From the NCBI GenBank assembly GCA_903813345.2, contig CAIIXF020000003.1, positions 24,693,248 to 24,753,247 on the forward strand: a DNA stretch of 60,000 bases, read 5' to 3'. Shown here in pieces: positions 12,310 to 24,500 of the stretch; the stretch's first letter is position 1, and the number at the start of each line of letters is the position of its first letter. The notes under the pieces are model-generated. The model had not been told where the DNA came from. It did not search any database and was given only the letters and a program-made list of their open reading frames with translations. This DNA is from Owenia fusiformis (lineage: Eukaryota; Annelida; Polychaeta; Sabellida; Oweniidae). A program made the translations under genes and the position numbers.

Positions 12310-12806
12310 AATACTTTACGAAAGAGATTTGACACGGTCGCTCCTCTAAAGTTTAGTTGTAAAGAAATATATTATGAATCTAAATTCTTAACGCAATTCA
12401 GATTTAAAACTGCTCCGTCACAGCGGACAAAAAAATTAATTATTATTTTTATCAAAAAAAAACCAATACATAAAGATCTCATTAATACCTTCAGAGTTAT
12501 GCTGAAAACATATGTAAATATTATCGTGTCGCTATATTGTACCATTAAAAAGAAATAAAAGAAATGGTACATTTTGGAGTATGATACTCCGAGGCCGTTT
12601 TCAATAGCTTTTACTCATAGCGTTGTTGGACTTCAAACAGAATTTAAAGTTACCCGCAAATGATATATTCATTGCATGGAGTCAGTAATTTTCTTCGATA
12701 TAGCAAAACATATGAGTAAAAAAATAGATTGTGTGGATTTCCTAGTGATTCTATGCAAAATAGCACGCTCCGTCACAGCGGACAAATTTTTCGATACCAG
12801 CCTGTG
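12310..12806 (-). repeat. Right arm of the 3.3-kb inverted repeat
   Basis: Complement of 9500-9990; it ends GATACCAGCCTG. The open frames crossing it on either strand follow from the repeat and show no protein family. Confidence 0.75.
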
Positions 12807-14759
12807 ATTTAGTATGTATTCTGGTCTGGTCTGGTCTGGTGTTCTGGTCCTGGATTGTGATGTTGGTTCTCGATTGGTGGGGGAAAGGGGGAATTGGACA
12901 TTGTTTCTTTTCACTTTAGATCATGGTTTTGGGATATATAGGGTCTATTTTTCGTATGGCATGTTTGCACTTGCAGTTTTCTTGCTGGGTTTCTTCACAG
13001 TGTTTGGTCCTTTCCCTTCAGCATTTGTGCTTCTATATTTAGGTAGATTAAAAGCCATATAAAGGTTATCTCTATAAATGTTCCCTGGTTATGTTAACTT
13101 AACTGTCATCGACATTTATGCCTAATTAAAATGTATATACTACCATATATTCATTCACCTGTGGCCTCATCCCACCTGAGTGTCTGTTTCGTATTATATA
13201 TATATAACCTTTTAGTAAGGCAATGAACCATCCTTACCCTTGACAAAATAAAAAAATTTGTGGGGGATCAAAGTGGGTGATATTGGGTTTGTTCTGTCAC
13301 CAGCAGATGTGGTGACATATTGTTATAGTCTCCAGCTTTTTGTGGATGGTGTTTGGTGGTTTGTGTTTGGCATTCAGTCATCGGTGGTAGGTGTTCAGTA
13401 TCTGTAACAAATGGGATGTGGAGACATTTTGCATTTTAATGCCTTGTTTTCTCTGTGACTGGTTGTATTTCCAGATTTCTCTTTGGTGATGTTTGATCTA
13501 TTCCTTCAAGTGTTCAGATTATAATTTTAATGAAATTGCTCTTGTACATGCTTATTCCGATCCCACCGTAATCATATGCAGGTTTGAATTTTACCCCTTT
13601 ACATCTCACAATAGTCATTTTATTGCATAAATCATTTACCTCTACATTTTGTTGACCTTTATAAATCTCAGTCTTTGAATCACTCTTTAAAACGGTGTAA
13701 CAAACAATTCCAATGTGTCCTTGGGTATAGGCACTTAAGGATTTAAGCAGATAAGGGATGTGATTATTAGAGTTCGGTGATTGAAAAAAACAATTTTAAG
13801 ATCCATTTTTGTTGTTTTCTCAATTTAATTGTTATGTTTATTGGATATTGTTATGTTATGTTATATTTATTTTCATATTATAATTATTACAATCTGAATA
13901 ACAAGGTTTGCACAAGACGCTGGGCGTATACTGTGCGTAAACTGTGCATATATTGTGCTATATTGTTTGTTTTACAGAAATAAACATGAATTGTTTTTGG
14001 CATTTATTAGTTACTCATTATTGCAATCTTAAGTAAAAATAGCATGAAGTATATACGGTTTAATGCCCTTGGGATTTGTGTTCACCCCAGCAGATTTTTG
14101 TTTTGTTATAACATCATTATCTTGGGAGTTTTCCTAAAAGATAGTAAGTGGTACATTAAGTACCTAATTAGACTCCTGACATTTAACTGTTTCTTAATCT
14201 GAGACAAATGACTTAGATAACAACCATAAACACCTGGGTTAAACCAATAGTGAAATCCTGAGATATCACCTAGGTAAATGGTGATGTTTGTTAGAAGAGT
14301 TCAACTGTCTCTTATAAGACGCACATGTTAATTAGCAGCATTTTTTTTAATGTTCTATTATCATAATTACCGCTTTCCAAAATAGCTTGTTTTAGAATTG
14401 ATTTTTTCAAACATATGTTGCGTTAGCATCAAAGATAACTTCTTTTATCATAGCTATGTCTGTCATATTTGTAAGAACTTCTGCAATTTTTCTTAGTCAT
14501 CACCATGGCTACATATTGATGGTCACTTTGACCTGATGCTGTTGTTCATTGTTCCCTATAAAACCTGATTGATGCTAACAAAGTTAATAAGTTAATAAGG
14601 ATTATGATTAAAAGTGTGCAGACCAGTGTGTCCCAAATGTTTCATTTAATATCATTTACTGGGCTATCATGATTATAGCTTGCTAAAATTTAGCTTGTTT
14701 TTTATTTGACGCTAATTCCTCTCCCGCGAATTGCGCGTAATTAAAACCCACGTGTAATT
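12807..14759. repeat. Spacer with two interspersed repeats
   Basis: 12870-13050 (GGTGGGGGAAAGGGGGAATTGG... TTTTCACTTTAGATCATGGT) is related to 41237-41370 in a TEP intron. 13290-13445 (GTGGTGACATATTGTTATAG) belongs to a family also at 20283-20420 and 28995-29130. A GGTCT microsatellite run lies at 12822-12840. No gene was recognised. Confidence 0.6.
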
Positions 14760-14764
14760 TACCA

Positions 14765-15345
14765 CATTTGCGGTAGTTCATTGGCAGAGCAAAGGTAACT
14801 GCTATTGCTAAGCTTTGGCTTCAATCCTCAATTTAGACAAATATCTTTTTATGTAATTCGAGGTGTTTGACTGTGGCAGAGCAAAGGTTACCGCTATTGC
14901 TTAGCCTTGGCTTCAATCCTCAATTTAGACAAATATCTTTTAATGTAATTCAAGGTGTTTGACTGTGGCAGAGCAAAGGTTACCGCTATTGCTTAGCCTT
15001 GGCTTCAATCCTCAATTTAGACAAATATCTTTTTATGTAATTCAAGGTGTTTGACTGTGGCAGAGCAAAGGGTACCGCTTTTGCTTAGCCTTGGCCTCAA
15101 TCCTCAGTTTAGACAAATACCTTTTTAAGTCATTCAAGGTGTTTGACTGAGTTGTCCACATCTCATAGAAAAGGATTTAGTGTATAATTGTATGTCTGTG
15201 TACCAAAACACATAAAAGAACACGCAGCTTCTCCAAGGAGGGGTTTCTGTTTTTGAATGAAAAATATGTAAAATACAGAATACATGTATTCCAATAAGGT
15301 GGTAACCAAAATACAATATATTATGATCATATTGATAAGAATGGC
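14765..15345 (+). repeat. tRNA-derived SINE with four 92-bp head copies
   Basis: The head has an A-box-like TAGTTCATTGGCAGAGC and a B-box-like GGCTTCAATCC. The segment starting TGGCAGAGCAAAGG is repeated at 14782, 14874, 14966 and 15058, exactly 92 bp apart each time. After the last copy comes a body shared with the SINE at 28316-28640: GTGTTTGACTGAG, then CACATAAAAGAACACG and AAGGAGGGGTTTCTG, ending ACCAAAATACAATATA. The element ends about 30 bp before a TEP exon. Confidence 0.8.
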
Positions 15346-15373
15346 ACAAATTTAAATTTATTAATTCTTTCAG

Positions 15374-15559
15374 GTTATTGCTCGTGGAAACATCATTGAC
15401 ATTTCCCCCAAGAGTATGTCTGGGACAGTTGCAACTTTCATCATTGACATCACCAGTGTTATGGCCCCAACTGCCCGTATTATCGTCTTCTATATTGATG
15501 GGAATGAAGTCATTGCTGATAGTCTGGAGGTCAAGGTTGATGGTGCATTTAAAAATGAT
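15374..15559 (+). CDS. TEP: TEP exon: bait-region domain (MG5/A2M_BRD)
   Basis: 62 codons, phase 0 to 0, acceptor TTTCAG, donor GTAAGT. The translation begins [14 protein letters not shown] and continues [20 protein letters not shown] to AFKND. The ARxxVFYI-DGEVIADS wording is characteristic of the A2M_BRD/MG5 domain of CD109 and TEPs. This is the first exon of the gene recognised in the window; the preceding exon must end in phase 0. Confidence 0.9.
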
Positions 15560-18500
15560 GTAAGTAAAGAAATTGATTGAATGCTGTATATTTGACACTC
15601 ATCCCTTTATTACAATTTTATCTAAATAAAAAAACAAGATATGATTTATTGCTTTAATCTAGCTAAATTTTGTATGTGATTGTATTCTACACACATTTCT
15701 AGCATCTTCTATTGTTTTCCAGAAATATTTAAAGGTCGAGATATCAAGTTCAATGGAACCTTTTTTGTTGCGTTTCGCTCCAATTGTGAGCCTGTACATG
15801 GAATTGACTATTTGTCCATCTATCTCTCCATCCATCCATTCATCCTGCCGTCCATCTATCAGTCATCATCAATAATTTTCATGCCAAATGAAATTGGCAT
15901 TCATCTTAACCAATGCCCATACCTATATTCCCATTGGTTCTGGGTTTCCCCTTTCCTTCATTTTTGAAAAATTGACATTTCATCATGTTAGCTGGCCAAC
16001 TGGTACCATTTTTAAGGCAAGGGGAAATGTGCCTTTCGGGAATTCAGTTCTGAGAGGAATTTTTATTGCTATGATTTGAATGAACTCAATTATAACATCC
16101 ATTTACCATGCTATACTTCAGACAGAATTATTAAGATTACGGATCAAAATCATGAGATCAGCATATTAAGTTGTGAGTGCAGGTTAGAAGACATTGACAT
16201 GTTCGCAATCAGATTAATATTATTACAATGCTCAAGGTCATAAAGTCAGTGTAAAGTTTTGCTTGATCTTTCGGATGTGGCAAGTCTCGGGTAGAAAAGA
16301 TAATTTTATCAACTTCAAAATAAAGTTGAATTTTGAGTGGGATTTTCAAATTTAAATGCGCGGGACGACCATTTTTGTATAAAATTCTTCACTGTTATAC
16401 AAATAAATTCATACTGCATAAAGTACCTAAAAATATTGCTATTTCAATTTTCTTTTAATATTTTGAAAACAATTCAAATACAAAAGATAATATATTTCTA
16501 GATGTTTTGCTTTTGGCACTATATTCATTTATGAATTCATGTTATTTGGGATTGCATTTGTTTTTATTATTGGTTCACATCAAGCAAATCAATTAAGAAC
16601 AAAATGAGCAAGGCAAGTAGCTTGGGAGACATATAGCTGGAAATACATCTCCAGGTATATCAAGTGTTTTGACAATTCCAAATATGATGAATATTAGTAT
16701 TATGCCCTTGAGATGTACATCACAAAATGGCAAACATATATTTGTATTTTCAGGCAATTATTTATTTATTTATTTTTTGAATCCTTAAATAGAAATATTT
16801 GTATATAAAGGATTCATCCACCCTTATCTTTTATGTATCATATTATTGTAAGTTTTGGAAAACTGCTCCCATAACATATTACTTGTTTCTTTAACACACT
16901 TTGAAAGAGTCCTTGCGGATAAGGTCAATATACTATATTGATGTACGCCTACAAAAGTAGTAAATTACATTTGGGGAATTGTTAATTAGACTTTATTGTT
17001 ATTTTATCAAATTTTGAAGAAGACAAAGAATACCTACCTTTCTAGAGGAGGGGGGGGGGGGTAGTATATATTGACCTACTCCTCAAGGGTAAACTGTTAC
17101 ATATCTTTGATCTAATATCCTGTACCCATTGCAATTTTATAATAAAATTCCTTATTGAACAAGCTCTCCCACATTTACGACTGATCTAAAATCAAAAGAC
17201 CATCTTAATATATGATATCAATTATTTTTGGACTATCTTTATGTCAGTGGTCATATTTTTTTTCTGTAACATTTCATCATTATTAAAGTATAACTCCATC
17301 AGAACAGATTTGATATGGATTAGTCTTTTAGATTTGATTACCAATATAGGTCACTGTATATATTGAAAGCATATCAACCGAATTGGCACCTTTTTTTAGA
17401 TGTTTTGGAAAAATTCATCATTAAAAAAAATTTCAATTTTCATTCTTTGTTACTTTAAAAGGAGAGTAAAGATGTCAGTCAGATAGAAAAAAATTTGGTA
17501 TTTATTATTATATGTTACACATTTCTAAATAGTTAATTTGTTTCTTGAGGTATATGGGGTGTATTTGGGATGGTTGGAATCCCCTCCTCATGGCCAGTTT
17601 TTGAAGGTTCCTTTTATCTACATCTTTATAAAAACTATTTTGTTTTGCTGAAATGTTTAAAATTATTTTTAAATTATATCAGGTAACAGTTGATGTTACC
17701 ACTATGAGGGACTCTACTGTAGGAATCTTAGCTTATATTTGTTTTATTTTTATTAAATTATATTAGGTAACAGTTAGCTTCAGCACAGATCAGGCAAAGC
17801 CTGCTGAAGAAGTAACAGTTGATGTAACCGCTATGAGGGGCTCTACTGTAGGAATCTTAGCTTATATATTTGTTTGTTACCACTATGAGGGACTCTGCTG
17901 TAGGAATCTTAGCTTATGTATTTGTTTTATTTTGAAATTATATTAGGTAACAGTTAGCTTCAGCACAGATCAGGGAAAGCCTGCTGAAGAAGTTACAGTT
18001 GATGTTACCGCTATGAGGGACTCTACTGTAGGAATCTTAGCTATAGACCAGAGTGTTCTACTTCTGAAGACAGGAAATGACATCACACAAGCAGATGTAT
18101 GTATTACAAAGAAAGCAAATGTTCTGACATCATCATTTAACATCTTCTATATAAAGTTGAATTTACTCTTTTTTCAGAATTTTTAAATTTTTATAATATA
18201 TATTTTGGATGAGTATACACATCAGCGAACATCTGATTTTGCAAACTTACTCAATAAGTTGATAGGATAATAGTTTAATGTACATACTGTATGAGTAAGT
18301 TTATAAAGTTAAAAAAACAGTTTCACATAACACATTTCATAACATTGGGCAAAGCTACAATATAAGCAAAGTGGTTTAAATTTTACATGGGGCCTTTAAG
18401 GTGCTTGGTGAACTGGGCTCATATGACACATCAGAAGATGATGATGACAGCTGGCAAGGTCCTTGGTTCAAGAGAAGAAGAAGGAGATCGTTCTGGTGGC

Positions 18501-21500
18501 CCTGGTTTAACATTGGAGCTGACGCAACTGAGATGTTTGAGGTAAAATTATGAATTTAAAAGGAGTGGTATCGATATGGAGAACTTTTTGAACACAAGTT
18601 TCTCTTAAACCAGTCATCATTAACAAATCTAAAAAATTTTCGTCAATTTAATGGTCATCTTTTGAATGGTAACAATATAATTTGAAAACTATATATACTT
18701 TCTTCTATATTGTTTTAGAAAACACATCAAACACTTGTTTTGTTCTTGGTATCATGTTTCCAGAGTGAAATGAAACATCTTTCCGAACCTCATTGGAACA
18801 AAACGACATAAACACAACATGTTTAGGTCTCTCAATATTGTAATTGTATAAAGGAAATGTTGGTTGATTTTAAAAATCTATCTTGTTAATGAAATAAAAG
18901 GTTTATCTTGATTTTATCTATTTGGGGGAGATTTTGTTTTAATCTTTTGAATACTTTTTTAAAATCAACCAAAAATTCCTTTGTATAACTATATTATTGA
19001 GAGGTCTATACATGTTGTATATGCTATTTTGTTCCAACAAGGTTCGGAGAGACATTTTATTAAAAAACAAAAAATGTTAACAAAAACAGTTATATAAAAT
19101 ATTTCTAAATAATTTTCGCATTAAATTGTTGTCAATCAGTCAACATTACATAAAATACCGTGTTTTTTACAGAATGTTTTCAATGATTGGTTTAAGAGAA
19201 AAACATTGTTGAATTCAGTTCTCCATATCGATACCAATCCTTTGGCTCAATAGTGGCTTGGCTACATAACTTTGAAATCTCATTGGAGTCTCATATTTAT
19301 TGAAACTTTAGAAGATTTGCATATAAACATCAAGGAATAACACTTTGTTCTGTATTCTCTGTTATGTGCAATTTTCTAAGAATAATGTAATTTTTATCAG
19401 TTTTTCAGTATTCTCAAAGGCAATAGTATACTAGCACAACTAATGCCACTATAGCCATCTAATTTCCATCTTAATAGCAAGCCCTCTTCATGGTATCTTT
19501 AGCTGTTATATAACTATAGCTGCTAGTTATCCCACAGGAGAATGGTCTTGAAATATTTGCAACCTTTTGCTTTGTTCCTGTATATTTATTATCATTTGAA
19601 TCCAACTAGAATACCTTGTCAAAATCCCTTGCATTTTTGATATCATTTTAAATTCTTCACCAAGTTGCATTCTAGTGACATCTATATGTGATAGAAAATT
19701 GTAGTTCTGGGTTGTGAATTGTTGGACGAAGGTGGTGACTCTTGGCTGTTTCTTTAATGTTTTGTCATTGGATTTAGGGTGTATTTTCTTATGACCGTGG
19801 TGCAAGTGAATTTAATATGGTTGCATAATATTTATTTGTTTTACACAGTGTTATCTCACTCATGTAACCACAATCTAATTTTTAGGATTGAAATCCTGCT
19901 CGCAGTCAGAAAAGCATGTACAAAAATAGAGCCTTAATGGTTTCATTAAGACTAATTGTACCTTTTGAAGTTCTGTTACTGTATTTCTGTACTTTTAACT
20001 TTTTTTGCTAAGGACCTGCTCCCAAAGTTATGTTTTCACATCTTATTGAAGAATCTGTAGATATTTTTAAGTACCTTTGATGTGAATATAAACTTAATTA
20101 AATATTATTCATTTCAGAATGCTGGTGTAAAGATTCTGACTGATGCATACATTCATAAAGAACAAGATGATTATCGTAAGTGAATTCTTTCAACCTTTTA
20201 GACCTCTCATTTCAAATGGTGTACATGTGAATAAACATATACTCATAGTACAATGGAAAAGAGATAGATCATACATGCTTTTTATGTTACCACCAGAAGT
20301 AGTAATATATTGTTAAGTCTTTAGGTTTTTTTGTGAACGGTGTTCAGTGTTTGGCATTTGGTGGTTGGTGTTTGTTACAAATGGCAGGTGGTAACATTTA
20401 GCATGTTTATGCCTTGTTATTATTTATACGCCCCTGGATGGAGCAATGAATATTTTTTTACTAAGGTAGGGAAGGATTCAAATTAATTTTAGAACACGTC
20501 AATGATACACACTTGTTATTGTTATTTTATTTTACCAGAACATGTAAATTGCTGCTAATGTTGTAAATTTACGCTAATGTTCTAGAACCCTGGCAATTAA
20601 TGAAATGTACGAGGAAAGATCCAAAAGTTTCCGGCCTAACATAGTTTCCGATGTCTGAGAGCAACCATTCTTCACAGTTCAAATGTTGCTTATGTATGAA
20701 CATAATTTATGCATATGATTAACCTCTAGGGGTCACAGCCTCATTTTGAGAATATTCATAATGAGGTCAGGTCACAGTGGCTGCACATCAGTGATCACAA
20801 TGGAGAAAACTGAATATAGAGCTGTGATAAAGTTTCTATATCAAGAAGAAAATGGAGGGCAGGAAATCTACGATAGACTTAAGGATGTGTATGGGGAAGG
20901 TGCTCCCTCCTATTCTACTATAAAATTTTGGGTGGCTGAATTTAAACATGGACGGGAATCAATTGATGATGCACCACGTTCTGGAAGACCTAAAGATGTC
21001 ACTTCAGATAGAAATGTTGATTTTGTACATCGAACAATATTGGAAGATAGGCGGAAATCTATACGTGAACTTGTAGAAGAAACTGGATTATCATATGGTA
21101 CCATTTGTAGAATAATTCATGAAGATTTACACATGCAAAAGTTAAGCTCAAGATGGGTGCCCCGTATGCTCACAGAGGACATGAAAACAAAACGAGTTGC
21201 TGTTGCAAGAGAGCTTTTGGACATGTATAACACTGATCCACAAGGTTTTATGGAGAGAATAGTCACTTGTGATAAAACATGGGTGCGTCATTTTGAACCT
21301 TCAACCAAACATGAGTCAATGCAATGGAACCATATGGGGTCCCCACCCCCAAAGAAGTTTCGCACCACCCCATCCAACAAAAAGATGATGGCCACCATTT
21401 TCTGGGACTGTGAAGGTCCTATCTTAGTAGACTACCTTCCAAGAGGTACTACAATGAATGGAGAATATTATGCTGCTTTGTTGCGTACTTTAAAAGCTAA

Positions 21501-24500
21501 ACTTGATGAAACCAGGCCACACAAAGTCCGTCTTAGAGTTTTGCATCAACAGGACAATGCACCTGTTCACACAAGCCAAGTTGCTCGTGATGCAGCGGAA
21601 GAATGCCATCTGGAATTATTACCGCACGCACCCTATTCTCCAGATCAAGCACCCAATGACTATTACCTATTTGGGAAACTCAAAAAATCTCTACGAGGGC
21701 AACGCTTTGATGATGATGATGATGAGGTCAAGATAGCTGTTAACCAGTGGTTGGAGGGTCATACTCCTGATTTCTTCAGAACTGGACTTGAGATGCTGCC
21801 AAGAAGATGGACCAAGTGCATCGAAGTACAGGGAGACTACATTGAAAAATGACACTATCATTTTGAAAATCCATCAACTAGAACTATGTTAGGCCGGAAA
21901 CTTTTGGATCTTCCCTCGTATGTTTCCAAATGTTTTATGGAAATGGTGTGCAAATAAAAAATGTTTAAAATTAAACAACATCATTGATACGAAATGAGAG
22001 GTCTGAAAAATATTGATTAAAAAATAATGAAAAAAGATCAGTTACTAGAATATGTAAATTGCTGCTAATGTTGTAAATGTCCACTAATATAATGTTCTAA
22101 AACCCTGGCATATAGAAGAAATATTCTTTACCAAATGTTTGATATATTATCAATATACATCAGAAATTAGAGGTCTGAAAGATATTGATTGTCCTAATTT
22201 ATGAGATATTCAAAAGATTGTGGCACAATACGATTGAATCAATTTAATCTCAAGATAATTTTCCTAGATATATTTCCATAGAGGGTTGCTATTAACCTTT
22301 AGCGTGCTGCCGGCGGACTCGTCCGCCGAGACTAAAATGTCTCTCACAACTGCCGGCGGACCCGTACGCCCGATTTCAAACTTTTAAAAACTTTACTTTT
22401 TCGCGCCATTCGTATTGTCCAATTAGATTGCCCGATTTATTCAGTGCCTAACATGACTTCCTGTTGACCTAGAATGGCGATATTTCGAAAAATAATTCTC
22501 AATTCAACAATTTAAACAGTGTTTTAGTCGTTTTTAGTGAACGAATCGTACAAAATGGTGGACAAATACGATCACAACGAAAATGTGGAGGAAATGAATT
22601 ACGATTTCGAGCTCTTTAGGCTCTTGGAAGCCGATAACGGTCATCGAAAATAGAAACTAGAATATTTTCTGAATTGAAAAATTGAACATTCGATCGCTGC
22701 AAATTCAGATTTGGATTCTGACCAGACGAAGAGGCGGAGCGGCGGATTCCGGAGGAGTATTCATGGTATATTTATGCCCAGTCGTGTTAATGTACGAAAA
22801 AATTCATGAGAACATTTTTTTCATGAGCCAGGCCACTGTATCTTCCCTTTGTGAAAATTTTATCCAGATTCATTCAGTAGTTATTGAGATATTAATTATT
22901 ATATCATTTTTTGCACTCTTTGAAAAATAAGCCAGTTGCGTGGGATATATTTGCTGAAATAAGGCAGCATGGTAAAGGTTAAGAGACCTCTATGTTTTCA
23001 TAGTGAGATAAATGTGATTGAACATAGATATTAAGCTTACTGTTGAGTATAAGCTGACTGACATCTTTTATATCTGTATATACAGTAACAACTGCAAAGT
23101 GGAACACCCATAGAGGTGGAACACCACCGTTTTCAGAGACCAAAGACCAAATGATTTAATGTTAAATGAACCTCTATAAGTAGAACACCTCCCAAGTGGA
23201 ACACTTTGTAGAGGCACCAAAGGTGTTCCACTTAGACAGGTCTTACTACTGTATATATTTTATATGGTCTACATTTTTTGACTCGCATATAGTGAGTCTA
23301 TGAAATCATCCACTGATGATTCATATTTGCATGTCTATGTGTCCAGCCAAATCTCCTTCCACCTGACACAAGATTTTTAGAACCATGTGGATTACATGTA
23401 TATACTTGCCAAATGTAAGTATACTGTTAATAATGAAATTGACAATGGAGAAAAGGAAAATGATCAATCAATCTATGGAATAATCAAATTGCACATTCAA
23501 ACTACATCAAATGAAAAGTGCCATGTGAGCCCATCATATGGTGCCATTTTATGAAAGAGGCACATCATATATATTGTTATAACATATTGTTTTCAGTTTT
23601 ATGTAGAACATGTACCTATTATTTATTGCATATTACATATATACAACTTGATTTCGGAAGCATCTGTGAGTCGATTGGAAACAGAGTAATACCGAAAATT
23701 AGGCCATACGATGGGAGTTTTTAATGAAGAGGTGATATGAAATATAAAATGACATGGTTTTAGATATGTTTCGTGATAATGCACCTGTTATGGCCATGGA
23801 TGGTGGAGCCCGGCCATTACTCCCCAATCCAATTTTACGGAATAAAAGTGCCAAAAAATTACCAGCTATACCAGAGAATTCTGAATCTGCAGTTGAGCCA
23901 CCACATATCAGAACTGTATTCCCTGATACATGGATATGGTTGTCCAATCAAACTGGGTATGAGAAATGTTCAGTTGTGTGCTACCTTTGTCCACTGGGAT
24001 TGTGTTAAGGGTTGGTTTAAGTAGGGTGTATTGAGGTGTTTTTTGGAATATTATGAATTTATTTTATATTATTTTCAAGTTCCATTAAACATGATTTGCA
24101 AAATTACAACCATTGTGTTTATGTACTTAGGGCATGATATTTATTTGGTTGCCTTGAAGGTTTAAGGGTGTATGTTATATATTTGAGTATGGGTTTGAGG
24201 TGTGTCATTGGATGGAGAATGGGGAAGTATGAAGCCATTAAACACCTTCTCCTTTCTTTATTCTACTAACATACATGTACGTGTAGCGTGTAGCAGCTAT
24301 GTTGCAACAATATTGTAAATTTTGAGTTAGTATTTTCTTGAGTTGATACTTGAATAAACCATTTCAATTATTATAGGTAACTATATGTGAATTTTGAGGG
24401 TTTTTGAGAGTTAGGAAGTTTGACCAGATGCTTCAGCATTTCATACAAACAATATAAACATTTATGTGAATGTTGGAATCATTTTCCAGATTGGTCTACT

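Larger units (their letters stand above)
20538..22115 (+). repeat. Duplicated intron segment around the mariner
   Basis: The motif ATGTAAATTGCTGCTAATGT followed by GTTCTAGAACCCTGGCA occurs at about 20540-20594 and again at about 22050-22109. A second motif, GAGAGGTCTGAAAAATATTG, recurs at 21993 and about 22168. The mariner lies within the first copy. Confidence 0.65.

Noticed and set aside
12250-12558. 102-codon plus-strand frame and its antisense partner
   Set aside because: Falls in the right arm of the inverted repeat and is open only by chance.
14782-15150. Regular 92-bp repeat as a CRISPR-like array
   Set aside because: Units are contiguous with no spacers, carry tRNA-like boxes and lie in a eukaryotic genome; it is a SINE.
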